From: Pedobacter schmidteae
Lineage (GTDB): Bacteria; Bacteroidota; Bacteroidia; Sphingobacteriales; Sphingobacteriaceae
Reading direction: 5' to 3'
Assembly: GCF_900564155.1 (NCBI RefSeq)
Contig: NZ_LS999839.1
Coordinates: 3,407,097 to 3,471,096 of the forward strand
Length of the DNA: 64,000 nt
Notes under the pieces: generated by a model
What the model was told of the DNA's origin: nothing
What the model saw: the letters and a program-made list of their open reading frames with translations, nothing else
The model's database searches: none
Position numbers and translations under genes: made by a program
Part shown: positions 19,416-27,373 of the stretch, piece by piece
Numbering within the stretch: the stretch's first letter is position 1
How the letters are laid out: every line of letters begins with the position of its first letter

Positions 19416-20333
19416 TTGACACAATCGTACGCTATTGGAATTGATGTAGGCGGTTCATCTTTAAAATGTGGACTGGTAAATAATAAAGGGGAGGTAATTT
19501 ATTCCTTTTTATTTCCACTGAATAATGTGATTACCGAGGGAGAGGTGATAGCCCTTATTAATGCGGCCATTCGCAAATGTATAGAACATGCCCCCCAAAA
19601 GGTAATGGGTATTGGTATCGGCTTTCCGGGCATTGTAGACCAGAACGTGGTGATTGGCGGGGCCGATAACCTGCCGGGTTTTGAAAACCTGGACCTGGGC
19701 AAAATTATTGCCACTTCTACCAGTTTAAATGTGGTTATTGATAATGATGCCAATATGATGGGCTGGGGCGAACTGGTGTATGGTGCTGCAGGAGACTGCA
19801 CCGATGTGGTATTTATTACTATAGGTACCGGTATTGGTGGCGGACTGATTATTGACGGCAAACTTTATGGCGGTTATAAAAACCGTGGTACCGAACTGGG
19901 ACACATTACCATTCAGCATGGCGGAACACCATGTGCATGTGGTGCATCAGGTTGCTTAGAAGCTTATGCTTCGGTAAGTGCATTAATTGGCGACTATGCA
20001 AGTCTGCATGGTACAGATACGGAAGGGATAACCGGCAAATTGATTGTAGATAATTATCTGGCCAATGAGCCACAAGCTATCCAGGCGATGCAAAAACATT
20101 TCGACTACCTGGCTACAGGCATTGCCAGTCTGGTAAACATCTTTAGTCCGCAAAAGGTGGTGCTTGGCGGTGGCATCAGCGAAGCTGGTAACTTTTACAT
20201 CAACGAAATCAAAACCAGGGTGATGGAAAAGGCCATGCCCGGAACGGTGCAACATACCCGCATCGTAGCCGCCAAACTGGGCAACCAGGCAGGTCTATTG
20301 GGCTGTGCAGCAAGGGTGTTCTCAAAATTTTAA
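19416..20333 (+). CDS. ROK-family sugar kinase (hexosamine kinase-like)
   Basis: Cytoplasmic ATP-dependent kinase that probably phosphorylates glucosamine, N-acetylglucosamine or glucose released from imported sugars. ROK features: phosphate loop GIDVGGSSLK at the N-terminus, catalytic Asp in VIDNDANMMGWGE, GTGIGGGLIIDG, and the zinc motif GHITIQHGG with CACGASGCLEAY. The start is the unusual TTG at 19416: an in-frame TAA at 19407 prevents an earlier start and any later ATG would remove the first beta-strand. A 102-base gap separates it from the HTCS, so it may have its own promoter. The transporter follows after 18 bases. In B. thetaiotaomicron a ROK hexosamine kinase gene and a transporter gene likewise lie beside the heparin PUL. 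Confidence 0.9.
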   Translation: MTQSYAIGIDVGGSSLKCGLVNNKGEVIYSFLFPLNNVITEGEVIALINAAIRKCIEHAPQKVMGIGIGFPGIVDQNVVIGGADNLPGFENLDLGKIIATSTSLNVVIDNDANMMGWGELVYGAAGDCTDVVFITIGTGIGGGLIIDGKLYGGYKNRGTELGHITIQHGGTPCACGASGCLEAYASVSALIGDYASLHGTDTEGITGKLIVDNYLANEPQAIQAMQKHFDYLATGIASLVNIFSPQKVVLGGGISEAGNFYINEIKTRVMEKAMPGTVQHTRIVAAKLGNQAGLLGCAARVFSKF

Positions 20334-20351
20334 ACATAAAAAAGAATTTAT

Positions 20352-21605
20352 ATGCAGCGTAATAATTTTCTGGTTGGTGTGATCCTGTTGATCTGGTTCG
20401 TCATTTCCTTTGTAACCAATATCCTTGGGCCATTAATGCCCATCATCATACAGACTTACCATTTAAGTTTAACCATGGCGGCCTTTTTGCCTTTCTCTTT
20501 CTTTCTGGCATATGGCATCATGTCTATCCCATCAGGAATCATGATTGAGCGGATTGGCGAGAAGAAGTCTATGCTGATTGCTTTTAGCCTGAATTTTATT
20601 GGCGCTACAGCCTTTGGCCTTTATCCGCAGTATGGAATAGCCTTAGGCTCGCTGTTTATTATTGGTATTGGGATGGCGATGTTGCAGGTGATCATTAACC
20701 CGCTGATGCGCACCGCAGGGGGTGAAGAGAATTTTGCCTTCTTTTCGGTAATGGGGCAGTTGGTATTTGGCCTCGCGTCCTTTATTAGCCCGTTTGTGTT
20801 TTCCTATCTGTTATCGGCGCTTTCGGCCCAGCCAATTGATAATCCCTTAGTTGGCGTACTGGCGGGGCTGGTTAAAAATAACCTAACCTGGACGGCGCTG
20901 TACTGGCTGTTTAGTTTCATCTTTTTATTGATCCTGTTGCTGCTTTCTTTTATCCGTATGCCTAAAGTAGAACTAAAGGAAGATGAGAAATCGGGGGCGG
21001 CGGCTGTTTATCTGGGCCTTCTTAAAAATAAAGATGTGCTGTTGTTTTTTGTCGGCATTGTGGCTTACGTCGGTACCGAACAGGCCCTGGCCAATTGGAT
21101 GTCCGAATTTTTGAGGAGTTATCATGGGGTAGACCCTAATAAGGGTGGCGCGCAGGCCGTAGCCTGGTTCTGGGGACTGATGTCGTTGGGCTGTTTGCTG
21201 GGACTGGCTTTATTAAAGTTATGGGATTCAAAGCTGATCCTTAAAGTAGCTACCCTCATTTCCATGCTTACCGTATCCCTGGCTTTATTTGGCAGTAAGG
21301 ATGTTGCCTTGTATGCTTTTCCGGCAGCAGGATTTTTCATCTCTGTGATGTTCTCTATTATATTTTCGCTGGCCTTAAACTCGGTAGCACAGCATCATGG
21401 CTCATTTTCGGGCATATTGTGCTCAGGTATTTTTGGTGGGGCTTTGGTACCCTTAATTATCGGTTCGCTGGGCGATGCCATTGGGCTTCGTTATGCGCTG
21501 ATGTTTTTGTACCTTACACTGGCTTATATCCTGTTTCTGGCCTATTATGCCAAGCCGATGATCAATAATAAAACCATTAGTTTAAAGCAGTTGTTTGGAT
21601 TATAG
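20352..21605 (+). CDS. MFS sugar transporter, FHS/FucP-NagP type
   Basis: Twelve-helix inner membrane permease of the fucose/glucose-galactose:H+ symporter group. The N-terminus (FLVGVILLIWFVISFVTNIL), the loop PSGIMIERIGEKKSML between helices 2 and 3, and LQVIINPLMRTAGGEENFAF match this group; most of the 417 residues are hydrophobic segments with short loops. It is 18 bases behind the ROK kinase, so uptake and phosphorylation of the same monosaccharide are likely coupled. In this PUL the cargo is probably N-acetylglucosamine or glucosamine released after uronyl hydrolase action. Cargo is inferred from context; the family is secure. Confidence 0.92.
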   Translation: MQRNNFLVGVILLIWFVISFVTNILGPLMPIIIQTYHLSLTMAAFLPFSFFLAYGIMSIPSGIMIERIGEKKSMLIAFSLNFIGATAFGLYPQYGIALGSLFIIGIGMAMLQVIINPLMRTAGGEENFAFFSVMGQLVFGLASFISPFVFSYLLSALSAQPIDNPLVGVLAGLVKNNLTWTALYWLFSFIFLLILLLLSFIRMPKVELKEDEKSGAAAVYLGLLKNKDVLLFFVGIVAYVGTEQALANWMSEFLRSYHGVDPNKGGAQAVAWFWGLMSLGCLLGLALLKLWDSKLILKVATLISMLTVSLALFGSKDVALYAFPAAGFFISVMFSIIFSLALNSVAQHHGSFSGILCSGIFGGALVPLIIGSLGDAIGLRYALMFLYLTLAYILFLAYYAKPMINNKTISLKQLFGL

Positions 21606-21868
21606 AACTTAATTTTGCCATATAATTCTAGAACTAACGCCAAAATCCGTAGAAGAAAGGACAAGAATATCAGGATGATTCCGGCTGATTCAGCAGGTAT
21701 AAGAACTGCTTTGAAAAATCTGGCTAAAACCACTTTCCTGTACGTTTTATAGGTGTTTACACCTAGGTGACAGGTATGAAACAGGTAGAAAACACATAGA
21801 AAATAGGTACTTATTGTAGGGTGTAAAAAAGGTTTATTGCCAGTCATCAGAATATTTTACAACTGCAT
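21606..21868. other. Intergenic region after the first PUL, no confident gene
   Basis: A stretch between the transporter stop and the promoter at 21869. It holds a short hairpin, AGGTGT with its complement at 21751-21764, overlapping the palindrome CACCTAGGTG (21760-21769), without a T-tract. A 100-codon minus-strand frame (21545-21847) overlaps the end of the transporter and is probably spurious, although it includes a hydrophobic stretch. Confidence 0.4.
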
Positions 21869-21898
21869 TTTGTTTTGCTAAAAATATTAGTATTTTTG
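21869..21898 (+). promoter_or_regulatory. Near-consensus Bacteroidota promoter
   Basis: TTTG at 21869-21872, an 18-base spacer and TATTTTTG at 21891-21898, a full match to the -7 element TAnnTTTG. Expected transcription start is about 21905, some 17 bases before the ATG of a 47-codon ORF. It is the best promoter match noticed in the window. Confidence 0.6.
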
Positions 21899-21921
21899 AG
21901 TGCTGTAAAATAAATTGAATT

Positions 21922-22065
21922 ATGAAAGGTATAAGCATCACTCCCGAATTCCGGTCAGTATCGGCGTCAGAACTACAAAAGTTTTGGCGCAAATCATCAA
22001 CCGGAATGCCTAAACGTGTAAAAAAGGTTCGGGTGTGTTTTATACTGATTCCTGGAAAGAAATAG
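21922..22065 (+). CDS. Small hypothetical protein, 47 residues, basic
   Basis: A short ORF from ATG 21922 to TAG 22063-22065. The product begins MKGISITPEFRSV, continues with ASELQKFWRK and is strongly basic from residue 23 (KRVKKVR), ending in a short hydrophobic FILIP and GKK. No family was recognised. The case for reality is its placement about 17 bases after the expected start site of a near-consensus promoter and the lack of other genes in the gap. It converges with the minus-strand ThuA gene, seven bases away. It could also be a leftover 5' end of a decayed gene or the leader of an RNA; coding status is uncertain. Confidence 0.4.
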   Translation: MKGISITPEFRSVSASELQKFWRKSSTGMPKRVKKVRVCFILIPGKK

Positions 22066-22072
22066 AGACGTA

Positions 22073-22798
22073 TTATTTTTTATGCCGCTTTACCGACCAT
22101 TCAATGCCCTGTTGAAGCAGCTTCCGGTAATTGGGATTGGCAAAAGCTTCGGGACCATGTCCCAGTTGGATAAACAGCACTTCCGATTTGCCATAAGGAT
22201 TAGTCCAGCTGATGTAACGTGAGCTGCCGGGGTGGGTAGTGCTGAGCAATGGCTTGATACTGGGCTGCACACCAAAACCACCATATACTTCATCATAAAT
22301 TTCAAAGTCGTTAATGCCTCGGGTTACAGGATGTTTCGTGTTTTCAATTTTTACCGGAATAACTACGTCGTGCTGATAAGTGGACTTTAAGGTATCGCCG
22401 CTCAGCACGGTAGCTTCTGCATAGTATTTACCACCTAAAATGCGTTGAAACTCATCCCAGTTTTGATAAGAGACCAGTGAATGGTGCAAAAAGATCATAG
22501 CCTTCCCTTTGTTTAATAGTTTGATATAGGCCTGTTTTTGTTGTTCGGTAATGGTGTCGTACATGTCGTAAAAAACCAGTGCGTCATACTGGTCTACTTT
22601 GGGCGAAGCAATCAGTTCATTGCCTTGGGGCTGCTGTATTTTATCGTAAGTGATGCGATTCAGGGAATCGAACATATGGTAAAAAGGGACCTGCTTAAAC
22701 CCATGACCACCGGTAACAATCAGGATGTGCGCTTTTTGTTGCGCAAAGCAGGTAATGGTAAGCAAAAAAAGCAAGCATGTGGTGGCTAGTGATTTCAT
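22073..22798 (-). CDS. ThuA-domain protein, exported
   Basis: Exported protein of the ThuA (trehalose utilization) family, which has a class I glutamine amidotransferase-like fold and no firmly defined reaction. The signal peptide ends near CFAQQ. Family blocks: AHILIVTGGHGFKQVPFYHM (residues about 23-42), DALVFYDMY, GKAMIFLHHSLVSYQNWDEF and HPVTRGINDFEIYDE. The Bacteroidota homologues are common beside glycan-degrading enzymes and are thought to act on sugars, which is inference here. It is transcribed alone on the minus strand, divergent from the subtilase, and converges with the small ORF. Start at 22798 gives a normal signal peptide. Confidence 0.85.
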   Translation of the reverse strand: MKSLATTCLLFLLTITCFAQQKAHILIVTGGHGFKQVPFYHMFDSLNRITYDKIQQPQGNELIASPKVDQYDALVFYDMYDTITEQQKQAYIKLLNKGKAMIFLHHSLVSYQNWDEFQRILGGKYYAEATVLSGDTLKSTYQHDVVIPVKIENTKHPVTRGINDFEIYDEVYGGFGVQPSIKPLLSTTHPGSSRYISWTNPYGKSEVLFIQLGHGPEAFANPNYRKLLQQGIEWSVKRHKK

Positions 22799-22963
22799 CG
22801 TGAGTTGGTTATGGTTAGGTGTCTTGTTTACAAAGTAAGTATATACAATTTTTATGAATTGTAAAAGTTCTGGGATAATGGGACAGAAACGCTTTGCTTA
22901 GCGCAGCAGATGTGGACTATTTGAGGAAATATATGTAAGTTGCAACAACTAATGAAATATAAC

Positions 22964-24298
22964 ATGAATAAACTATTTTCAACGATGCTGGGCCTGTTGG
23001 TGCCTGTTTTAAGCATCGCGCAGCAGCAACCGCAAAACTGGCATATGCTGGCTAAGGATGCCGACAAGGTATATGGTGTGGGGGTGGTAAAAGCATACAA
23101 TGAATTGTTAAAAGGTAAAACGCCTACAACGGTTGTAGTTGCCGTATTGGATGGTGGGATTGATACGTTGCACGAAGATTTGAATGCCAACTTATGGCAT
23201 AATACCAAAGAAAGATGGGGAAATGCAGACCTGGATGGAAATGGTTATAAAGGTGATGTGTTGGGCTGGAATTTTTTAGGTGGGCCGAATGGACAGGTAA
23301 CCAAAGAAAGTGTGGAATATCAACGTGTTTATTACCGGTACAAAGATCAGTTTGCTAATGTGGCCAATGAGCAGCAGGTAAAAAAGAAAGACCTGCAACA
23401 TTACCGTTCATGGGTACTGAGCAAAAGTTTATTGAAAAAGGCAGATAGTGTGGCACCTGTTGATTACCGTGGAAAAGAGGTGAAGGATGACTATTTCAAC
23501 ATCAAAGACCGTTTTTATGGTAATGCTAACCTGCTTGGCGATCCTTATTTTCATGGTACACACGTAGCCGGTATTATCGGTGCGGTACGTGGCAACGGCA
23601 AAGGCATGGATGGTATTGCCGACGCAGTGAAATTGATGGGCATCCGTGTGGTTCCTAATGGCGATGAGCACGACAAAGATGTTGCATTGGGGATTCGTTA
23701 TGCGGTTGATAATGGCGCACAGATTATCAATATGAGTTTTGGTAAAAGGGTCTCGCCTGAGCGCAAATTAGTAGAAGATGCGATCCGTTATGCGGAAAAG
23801 AAAGGTGTATTGCTGATCAATGCTGCCGGAAATGAGGCTACAGATATTGACAGCCTGCCACATTACCCAAGTCCTTTCCATATGAAAGGAAGCGGCAGGG
23901 CTTCGAACATGATTACAGTTGGTGCCAGTGGGGCTACTGAAGCTGGTTTGATTGCTAATTTTAGTAACTATGGCGATCAGACGGTTGACGTTTTTGCCCC
24001 TGGAGTTGCCATTTATTCAACTATGCCTGATAGCAAGTATAGTCCACTATCGGGAACCAGTATGGCGACCCCGGTTGTTGCCGGAGTTGCTGCTTTAATT
24101 AAAGGCTATTATCCTCAGCTGACTGCAAAACAGATTAAATATATCATCGAGCAGTCGGTTACTAAAATTGATTTCCCGGTTACCAAACCTAAATCGGGCG
24201 GTAAAAAAGTACCGATGACTGAACTGTGTAGGACAGGTGGTATTGTAAACGCCTATAATGCGCTGGTGATGGCCGAAGAAATGACAAAAGGAAAATAA
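22964..24298 (+). CDS. S8 family subtilisin-like serine protease, exported
   Basis: Secreted or periplasmic endopeptidase. The catalytic triad is visible: Asp63 in AVLDGGID, His197 in FHGTHVAGIIGA and Ser366 in SGTSMATPVVAGVAAL; oxyanion Asn lies in INAAGNEATD. About 130 residues separate Asp and His, longer than in classical subtilisins but usual for this Bacteroidota group. The open frame begins at TTG 22940, but ATG 22964 is preferred because it gives a clean signal peptide (MNKLFSTMLGLL to SIAQQ). The protein ends soon after the catalytic domain and has no sorting domain. It appears monocistronic, with an intrinsic terminator at 24399-24438. Its target is unknown. Confidence 0.92.
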   Translation: MNKLFSTMLGLLVPVLSIAQQQPQNWHMLAKDADKVYGVGVVKAYNELLKGKTPTTVVVAVLDGGIDTLHEDLNANLWHNTKERWGNADLDGNGYKGDVLGWNFLGGPNGQVTKESVEYQRVYYRYKDQFANVANEQQVKKKDLQHYRSWVLSKSLLKKADSVAPVDYRGKEVKDDYFNIKDRFYGNANLLGDPYFHGTHVAGIIGAVRGNGKGMDGIADAVKLMGIRVVPNGDEHDKDVALGIRYAVDNGAQIINMSFGKRVSPERKLVEDAIRYAEKKGVLLINAAGNEATDIDSLPHYPSPFHMKGSGRASNMITVGASGATEAGLIANFSNYGDQTVDVFAPGVAIYSTMPDSKYSPLSGTSMATPVVAGVAALIKGYYPQLTAKQIKYIIEQSVTKIDFPVTKPKSGGKKVPMTELCRTGGIVNAYNALVMAEEMTKGK

Positions 24299-24342
24299 AG
24301 ATGTGATCATAAATTATGATTCCCCTTTTTTCATACTATTCA

Positions 24343-24367
24343 TCATCCTGAATTTATTTCAGGATGA
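24343..24367. repeat. Dispersed palindromic hairpin, copy 1
   Basis: Inverted repeat with arms TCATCCTGAA and its complement around the loop TTTAT. The same core, including the loop, recurs at 45054-45082. Both copies sit downstream of plus-strand genes. The element looks like a genome-wide interspersed hairpin of the kind found in many copies in Sphingobacteriaceae; genome-wide copy number cannot be judged here. Confidence 0.7.
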
Positions 24368-24398
24368 CGATCCTTTTATGAGATATACCCTCGTTGAT

Positions 24399-24438
24399 AA
24401 ATCCCCGGTTGCGCAAAGTAGCCGGGGATTTTTATTTT
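24399..24438 (+). terminator. Intrinsic terminator after subtilase
   Basis: Arms AAATCCCCGG (24399-24408) and CCGGGGATTT (24422-24431) form a 10-bp stem with a 13-base loop, followed by a T-rich tail. About 100 bases after the subtilase stop. Confidence 0.8.
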
Positions 24439-24628
24439 GTATATTTAAGGCTGAGCCTGAATATCACAACTTTTTTACAGCCAAAAAGCCCTGATGGTAA
24501 CATCCTATAGTATTTTGGGGAAATGGTACAGTAAAGGAGATAAGCCGGGCGCTATATTTGAAATTCGCATGTTTAACCAAGTATAGCTGAATCTTTTTGA
24601 GCTTCAGTTTTTCTGAAATCTGTATTCA
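24439..24628 (+). promoter_or_regulatory. Leader of the five-gene glycan-hydrolase operon
   Basis: Between terminator and first hydrolase gene. TATATTTG at 24553-24560 fully matches the -7 element TAnnTTTG and would give a leader of about 60 bases; no -33 TTTG lies at 17-23 bases upstream. No operator palindrome was seen. Confidence 0.35.
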
Positions 24629-27373
24629 ATGAGAAATTTTCCCGTTTTTATTTTTATATGTCTTTTACTGGCTGGATCAGTGGAATTGAGTGCGTCTGAA
24701 GTTCAGCAGAAAGCGAGGCGGACAATTGTTATTCCACTAAAGAGCAGTCCAAGGGTTAAATTTGGTGCAGAGAAACTGGCAAAATCTTTATCGCTGGCAG
24801 GCTACCATGTTGATATCGTACAGCAAGACAAGCTACCTGCCGGAACCGAATTGATTGTCATCGGGACAAAAGGAAATGCGTTGCTTAAAGGTTTATCCGG
24901 GACTGGAAGTGTAACAAACCAGCCCGGAAAAGAAGGATTTACGATCAATTATACCAAAAATAAAAACCTGTTTATTGAAGGTACAGATGAGTCGGGGGCC
25001 TTGTATGGCTGTATGGAACTGGTAGATGAAATTAAAGCCAAAGGTAAATTGCCGGCACAACTGGCTATTACTGATCAGCCGGAAATGGTATTGCGTGGTA
25101 CCTGTATTGGTTTGCAAAAGCCCGAATATCTGCCAGGCAGGGATGTTTATGAATATCCTTACACACCCGAAACCTTTCCCTGGTTTTACGATAAACAGCT
25201 CTGGATTGAGTATCTGGATATGATGGTCGAAAACCGTTACAACTCACTTTACCTTTGGAATGGGCATCCTTTTGCGTCGTTGGTGCGGCTTAAAGATTAC
25301 CCCTATGCAGTAGAGGTAGATGATGCAACCTTTAAAAAGAATGAGGAGATTTTTAAATTTCTGACCGAAGAGGCTGATAAACGTGGTATTTGGGTGATAC
25401 AGATGTTTTATAACATCATCATTCCTAAACCATTTGCTGAAAAACATGGCTTAAAAACACAGGACAGAAACCGTCCGATTATACCTTTAATAGCCGATTA
25501 TACCCGTAAATCTATTGCCGCTTTTGTAGAGAAATATCCGAATGTAGGTTTACTGGTAGCCTTAGGAGAGGCGATGGAAGGCGTAGGACAGGATGATGTG
25601 GATTGGTTTACTAAAACGATTATCCCCGGTGTACAGGACGGCTTAAAGGCTGCGGGCATAAAAAACGAACCGCCTATTGTATTGCGTGCACATGATACGG
25701 ACGCGCCAAGGGTAATGGCTGCTTCGCTGCCATTGTATAAAAACTTATATACCGAGAACAAATTTAATGGAGAAGCTTTGACCACTTACACACCAAGGGG
25801 CAGCTGGGCCGAATTGCACCGGAAACTAAGTGCCATTGGTACAGTACATATCGCAAACGTACATATACTGGCCAATCTGGAGCCTTTCCGCTATGGTTCG
25901 GCCGATTTTATACAGAAATCTGTTCAGGCTATGAACAAAATATATGGTGCTAAAGGGCTGCATTTGTATCCGCAATCGGGTTATTGGGACTGGCCATATA
26001 CAGCAGATAAGCTTACCAAAAGGCAGTTGCAGGTAGACCGCGATTGGATATGGTACAAGGAATGGGGCCGGTATGCCTGGAACTCGACCCGCGACAGGGG
26101 GCAGGAAATTGATTATTGGGGTAAAGAACTGGCTAATAAATATGGTACTGATTTGCCGGGGGGGAAAGCTATTCTGAATGCTTATGAAGAATCGGGAGAG
26201 ATTTCTCCAAAACTATTACGCAGATATGGTATTACAGATGGGAACAGGCAAACTCTGACCTTGGGAATGTTGATGACCCAGCTGATCAACCCTTACCGCT
26301 ATGGCCTGTTTACCTTGATGTACGAATCGGAAGCACCCGAGGGTGAGATGATTATTGAGTATGCAGAGAAAGAGTGGAAAAAACAAGGGCATATTGGCGA
26401 AACACCTGTACAGATTGCTAAAGAAGTGGTGGTGCATGGACAAAAAGCGCTGGCTGCTATCAACGAAGCTGCACCCGGGGTAACCAAAGATACGGCCGAG
26501 TTTAGAAGGCTTAAAAATGATATGTATTGCTACAATGCAATGGCCAACTTTTATGCAGAAAAAGTGAAATCGGCTTTGTGGGTATTGCGGTATAAATATT
26601 CTAACAATGTGAACGATCTGGATAAGGCCTTGCCATTGTTGGAAAAAAGTGTGGCCTACTATGCCGATCTGGTTAAATTAACCGAAAATGATTACCTGTA
26701 CGCCAACAGTATGCAAACCAAGCAACGCAAAATTCCAATGCGTGGGGTAGATAAAACTTTTATCCATTGGAAAGAGATGTTACCCGTTTTTACCAGGGAA
26801 TTGAATCATTTTAAAAGGAGTATCGACTCTTTGAAATCGGCGGGTTCGGGAAAGGCAAATGCACTGCAACCTTTTAAGAACGCTGCAGTTAAGGTATTGT
26901 CCGGCCAGCAGACTTATACCGTGGGCAAAGATGCGGTGGTGTTTGCTGATTCTGTTATCCAAATTAAAGATCTGACGGAACAGCTGATTGGTTTGAAAGC
27001 TTTAAAAATGAACAAAGCGGAGCAAATTAAATCGGGCACTACATTGAAATTTAGTAACACCGTACCGGTAAAGGTTTTGGTTGGCTTTTTTAATACAAAA
27101 GGGGCACCATATTTAAGGGCGCCTGAATTGGAAACAGATGCGAGCGCCAATAATTATGGACAGTCGGAGATAAAGATCTCTAATGCCTTGGTGGTAGCTG
27201 GATACCCTCCGGTTAACGTGCATGCATATTCATTTGAAGCCGGTACAAATACCTTAACTTTAGGTAAAGGAGCTTGTTTGATTCTGGGTTTTATTGATGA
27301 AAAGCAGGAAATGCGTATTTATAATGCGGGAATGGATGGCAAAGGTAAGGATATTGACTGGTTGTTTGAATAA
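24629..27373 (+). CDS. Exported TIM-barrel glycoside hydrolase with GH20/GH67-type N-terminal domain (alpha-d-galacturonidase-like)
   Basis: Large exported hydrolase of 914 residues. After a signal peptide (to about SASE, residue 24) an N-terminal alpha/beta domain (about 25-150: RRTIVIPLKSS, ELIVIGTKGN, ESGALYGCMELVDEI) is of the kind that precedes the barrel in GH20, GH67 and GH115 enzymes. A TIM-barrel follows (MVLRGTCIGLQKPEYL, NRYNSLYLWNGHPFASLV, VALGEAMEGVG, PPIVLRAHDTDAPR, GLHLYPQSGYWDWPY). The C-terminal 350 residues are helical then beta-rich. Close relatives in Bacteroides are, as I recall, named alpha-d-galacturonidase; no catalytic residue could be assigned with certainty. First gene of an operon with MGH1-like, GH28, GH95 and GH2 genes; the stop overlaps the next start. 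Confidence 0.72.
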   Translation: MRNFPVFIFICLLLAGSVELSASEVQQKARRTIVIPLKSSPRVKFGAEKLAKSLSLAGYHVDIVQQDKLPAGTELIVIGTKGNALLKGLSGTGSVTNQPGKEGFTINYTKNKNLFIEGTDESGALYGCMELVDEIKAKGKLPAQLAITDQPEMVLRGTCIGLQKPEYLPGRDVYEYPYTPETFPWFYDKQLWIEYLDMMVENRYNSLYLWNGHPFASLVRLKDYPYAVEVDDATFKKNEEIFKFLTEEADKRGIWVIQMFYNIIIPKPFAEKHGLKTQDRNRPIIPLIADYTRKSIAAFVEKYPNVGLLVALGEAMEGVGQDDVDWFTKTIIPGVQDGLKAAGIKNEPPIVLRAHDTDAPRVMAASLPLYKNLYTENKFNGEALTTYTPRGSWAELHRKLSAIGTVHIANVHILANLEPFRYGSADFIQKSVQAMNKIYGAKGLHLYPQSGYWDWPYTADKLTKRQLQVDRDWIWYKEWGRYAWNSTRDRGQEIDYWGKELANKYGTDLPGGKAILNAYEESGEISPKLLRRYGITDGNRQTLTLGMLMTQLINPYRYGLFTLMYESEAPEGEMIIEYAEKEWKKQGHIGETPVQIAKEVVVHGQKALAAINEAAPGVTKDTAEFRRLKNDMYCYNAMANFYAEKVKSALWVLRYKYSNNVNDLDKALPLLEKSVAYYADLVKLTENDYLYANSMQTKQRKIPMRGVDKTFIHWKEMLPVFTRELNHFKRSIDSLKSAGSGKANALQPFKNAAVKVLSGQQTYTVGKDAVVFADSVIQIKDLTEQLIGLKALKMNKAEQIKSGTTLKFSNTVPVKVLVGFFNTKGAPYLRAPELETDASANNYGQSEIKISNALVVAGYPPVNVHAYSFEAGTNTLTLGKGACLILGFIDEKQEMRIYNAGMDGKGKDIDWLFE

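Noticed and set aside
21545..21847. Minus-strand 100-codon frame with a hydrophobic stretch after the MFS gene
   Set aside because: It overlaps the end of the transporter, has no recognisable promoter or family, and its hydrophobic segment is not followed by other membrane-protein features.
24303..24494. 63-codon plus-strand frame after the subtilase
   Set aside because: It runs through the dispersed hairpin and the intrinsic terminator; the peptide simply translates these elements.
24629..27373. Assignment as GH115 alpha-glucuronidase
   Set aside because: The N-terminal domain type is shared, but the barrel blocks (RGTCIGLQKPEYL, YLWNGHPFASLV) do not look like GH115; kept as an alpha-d-galacturonidase-like protein instead.
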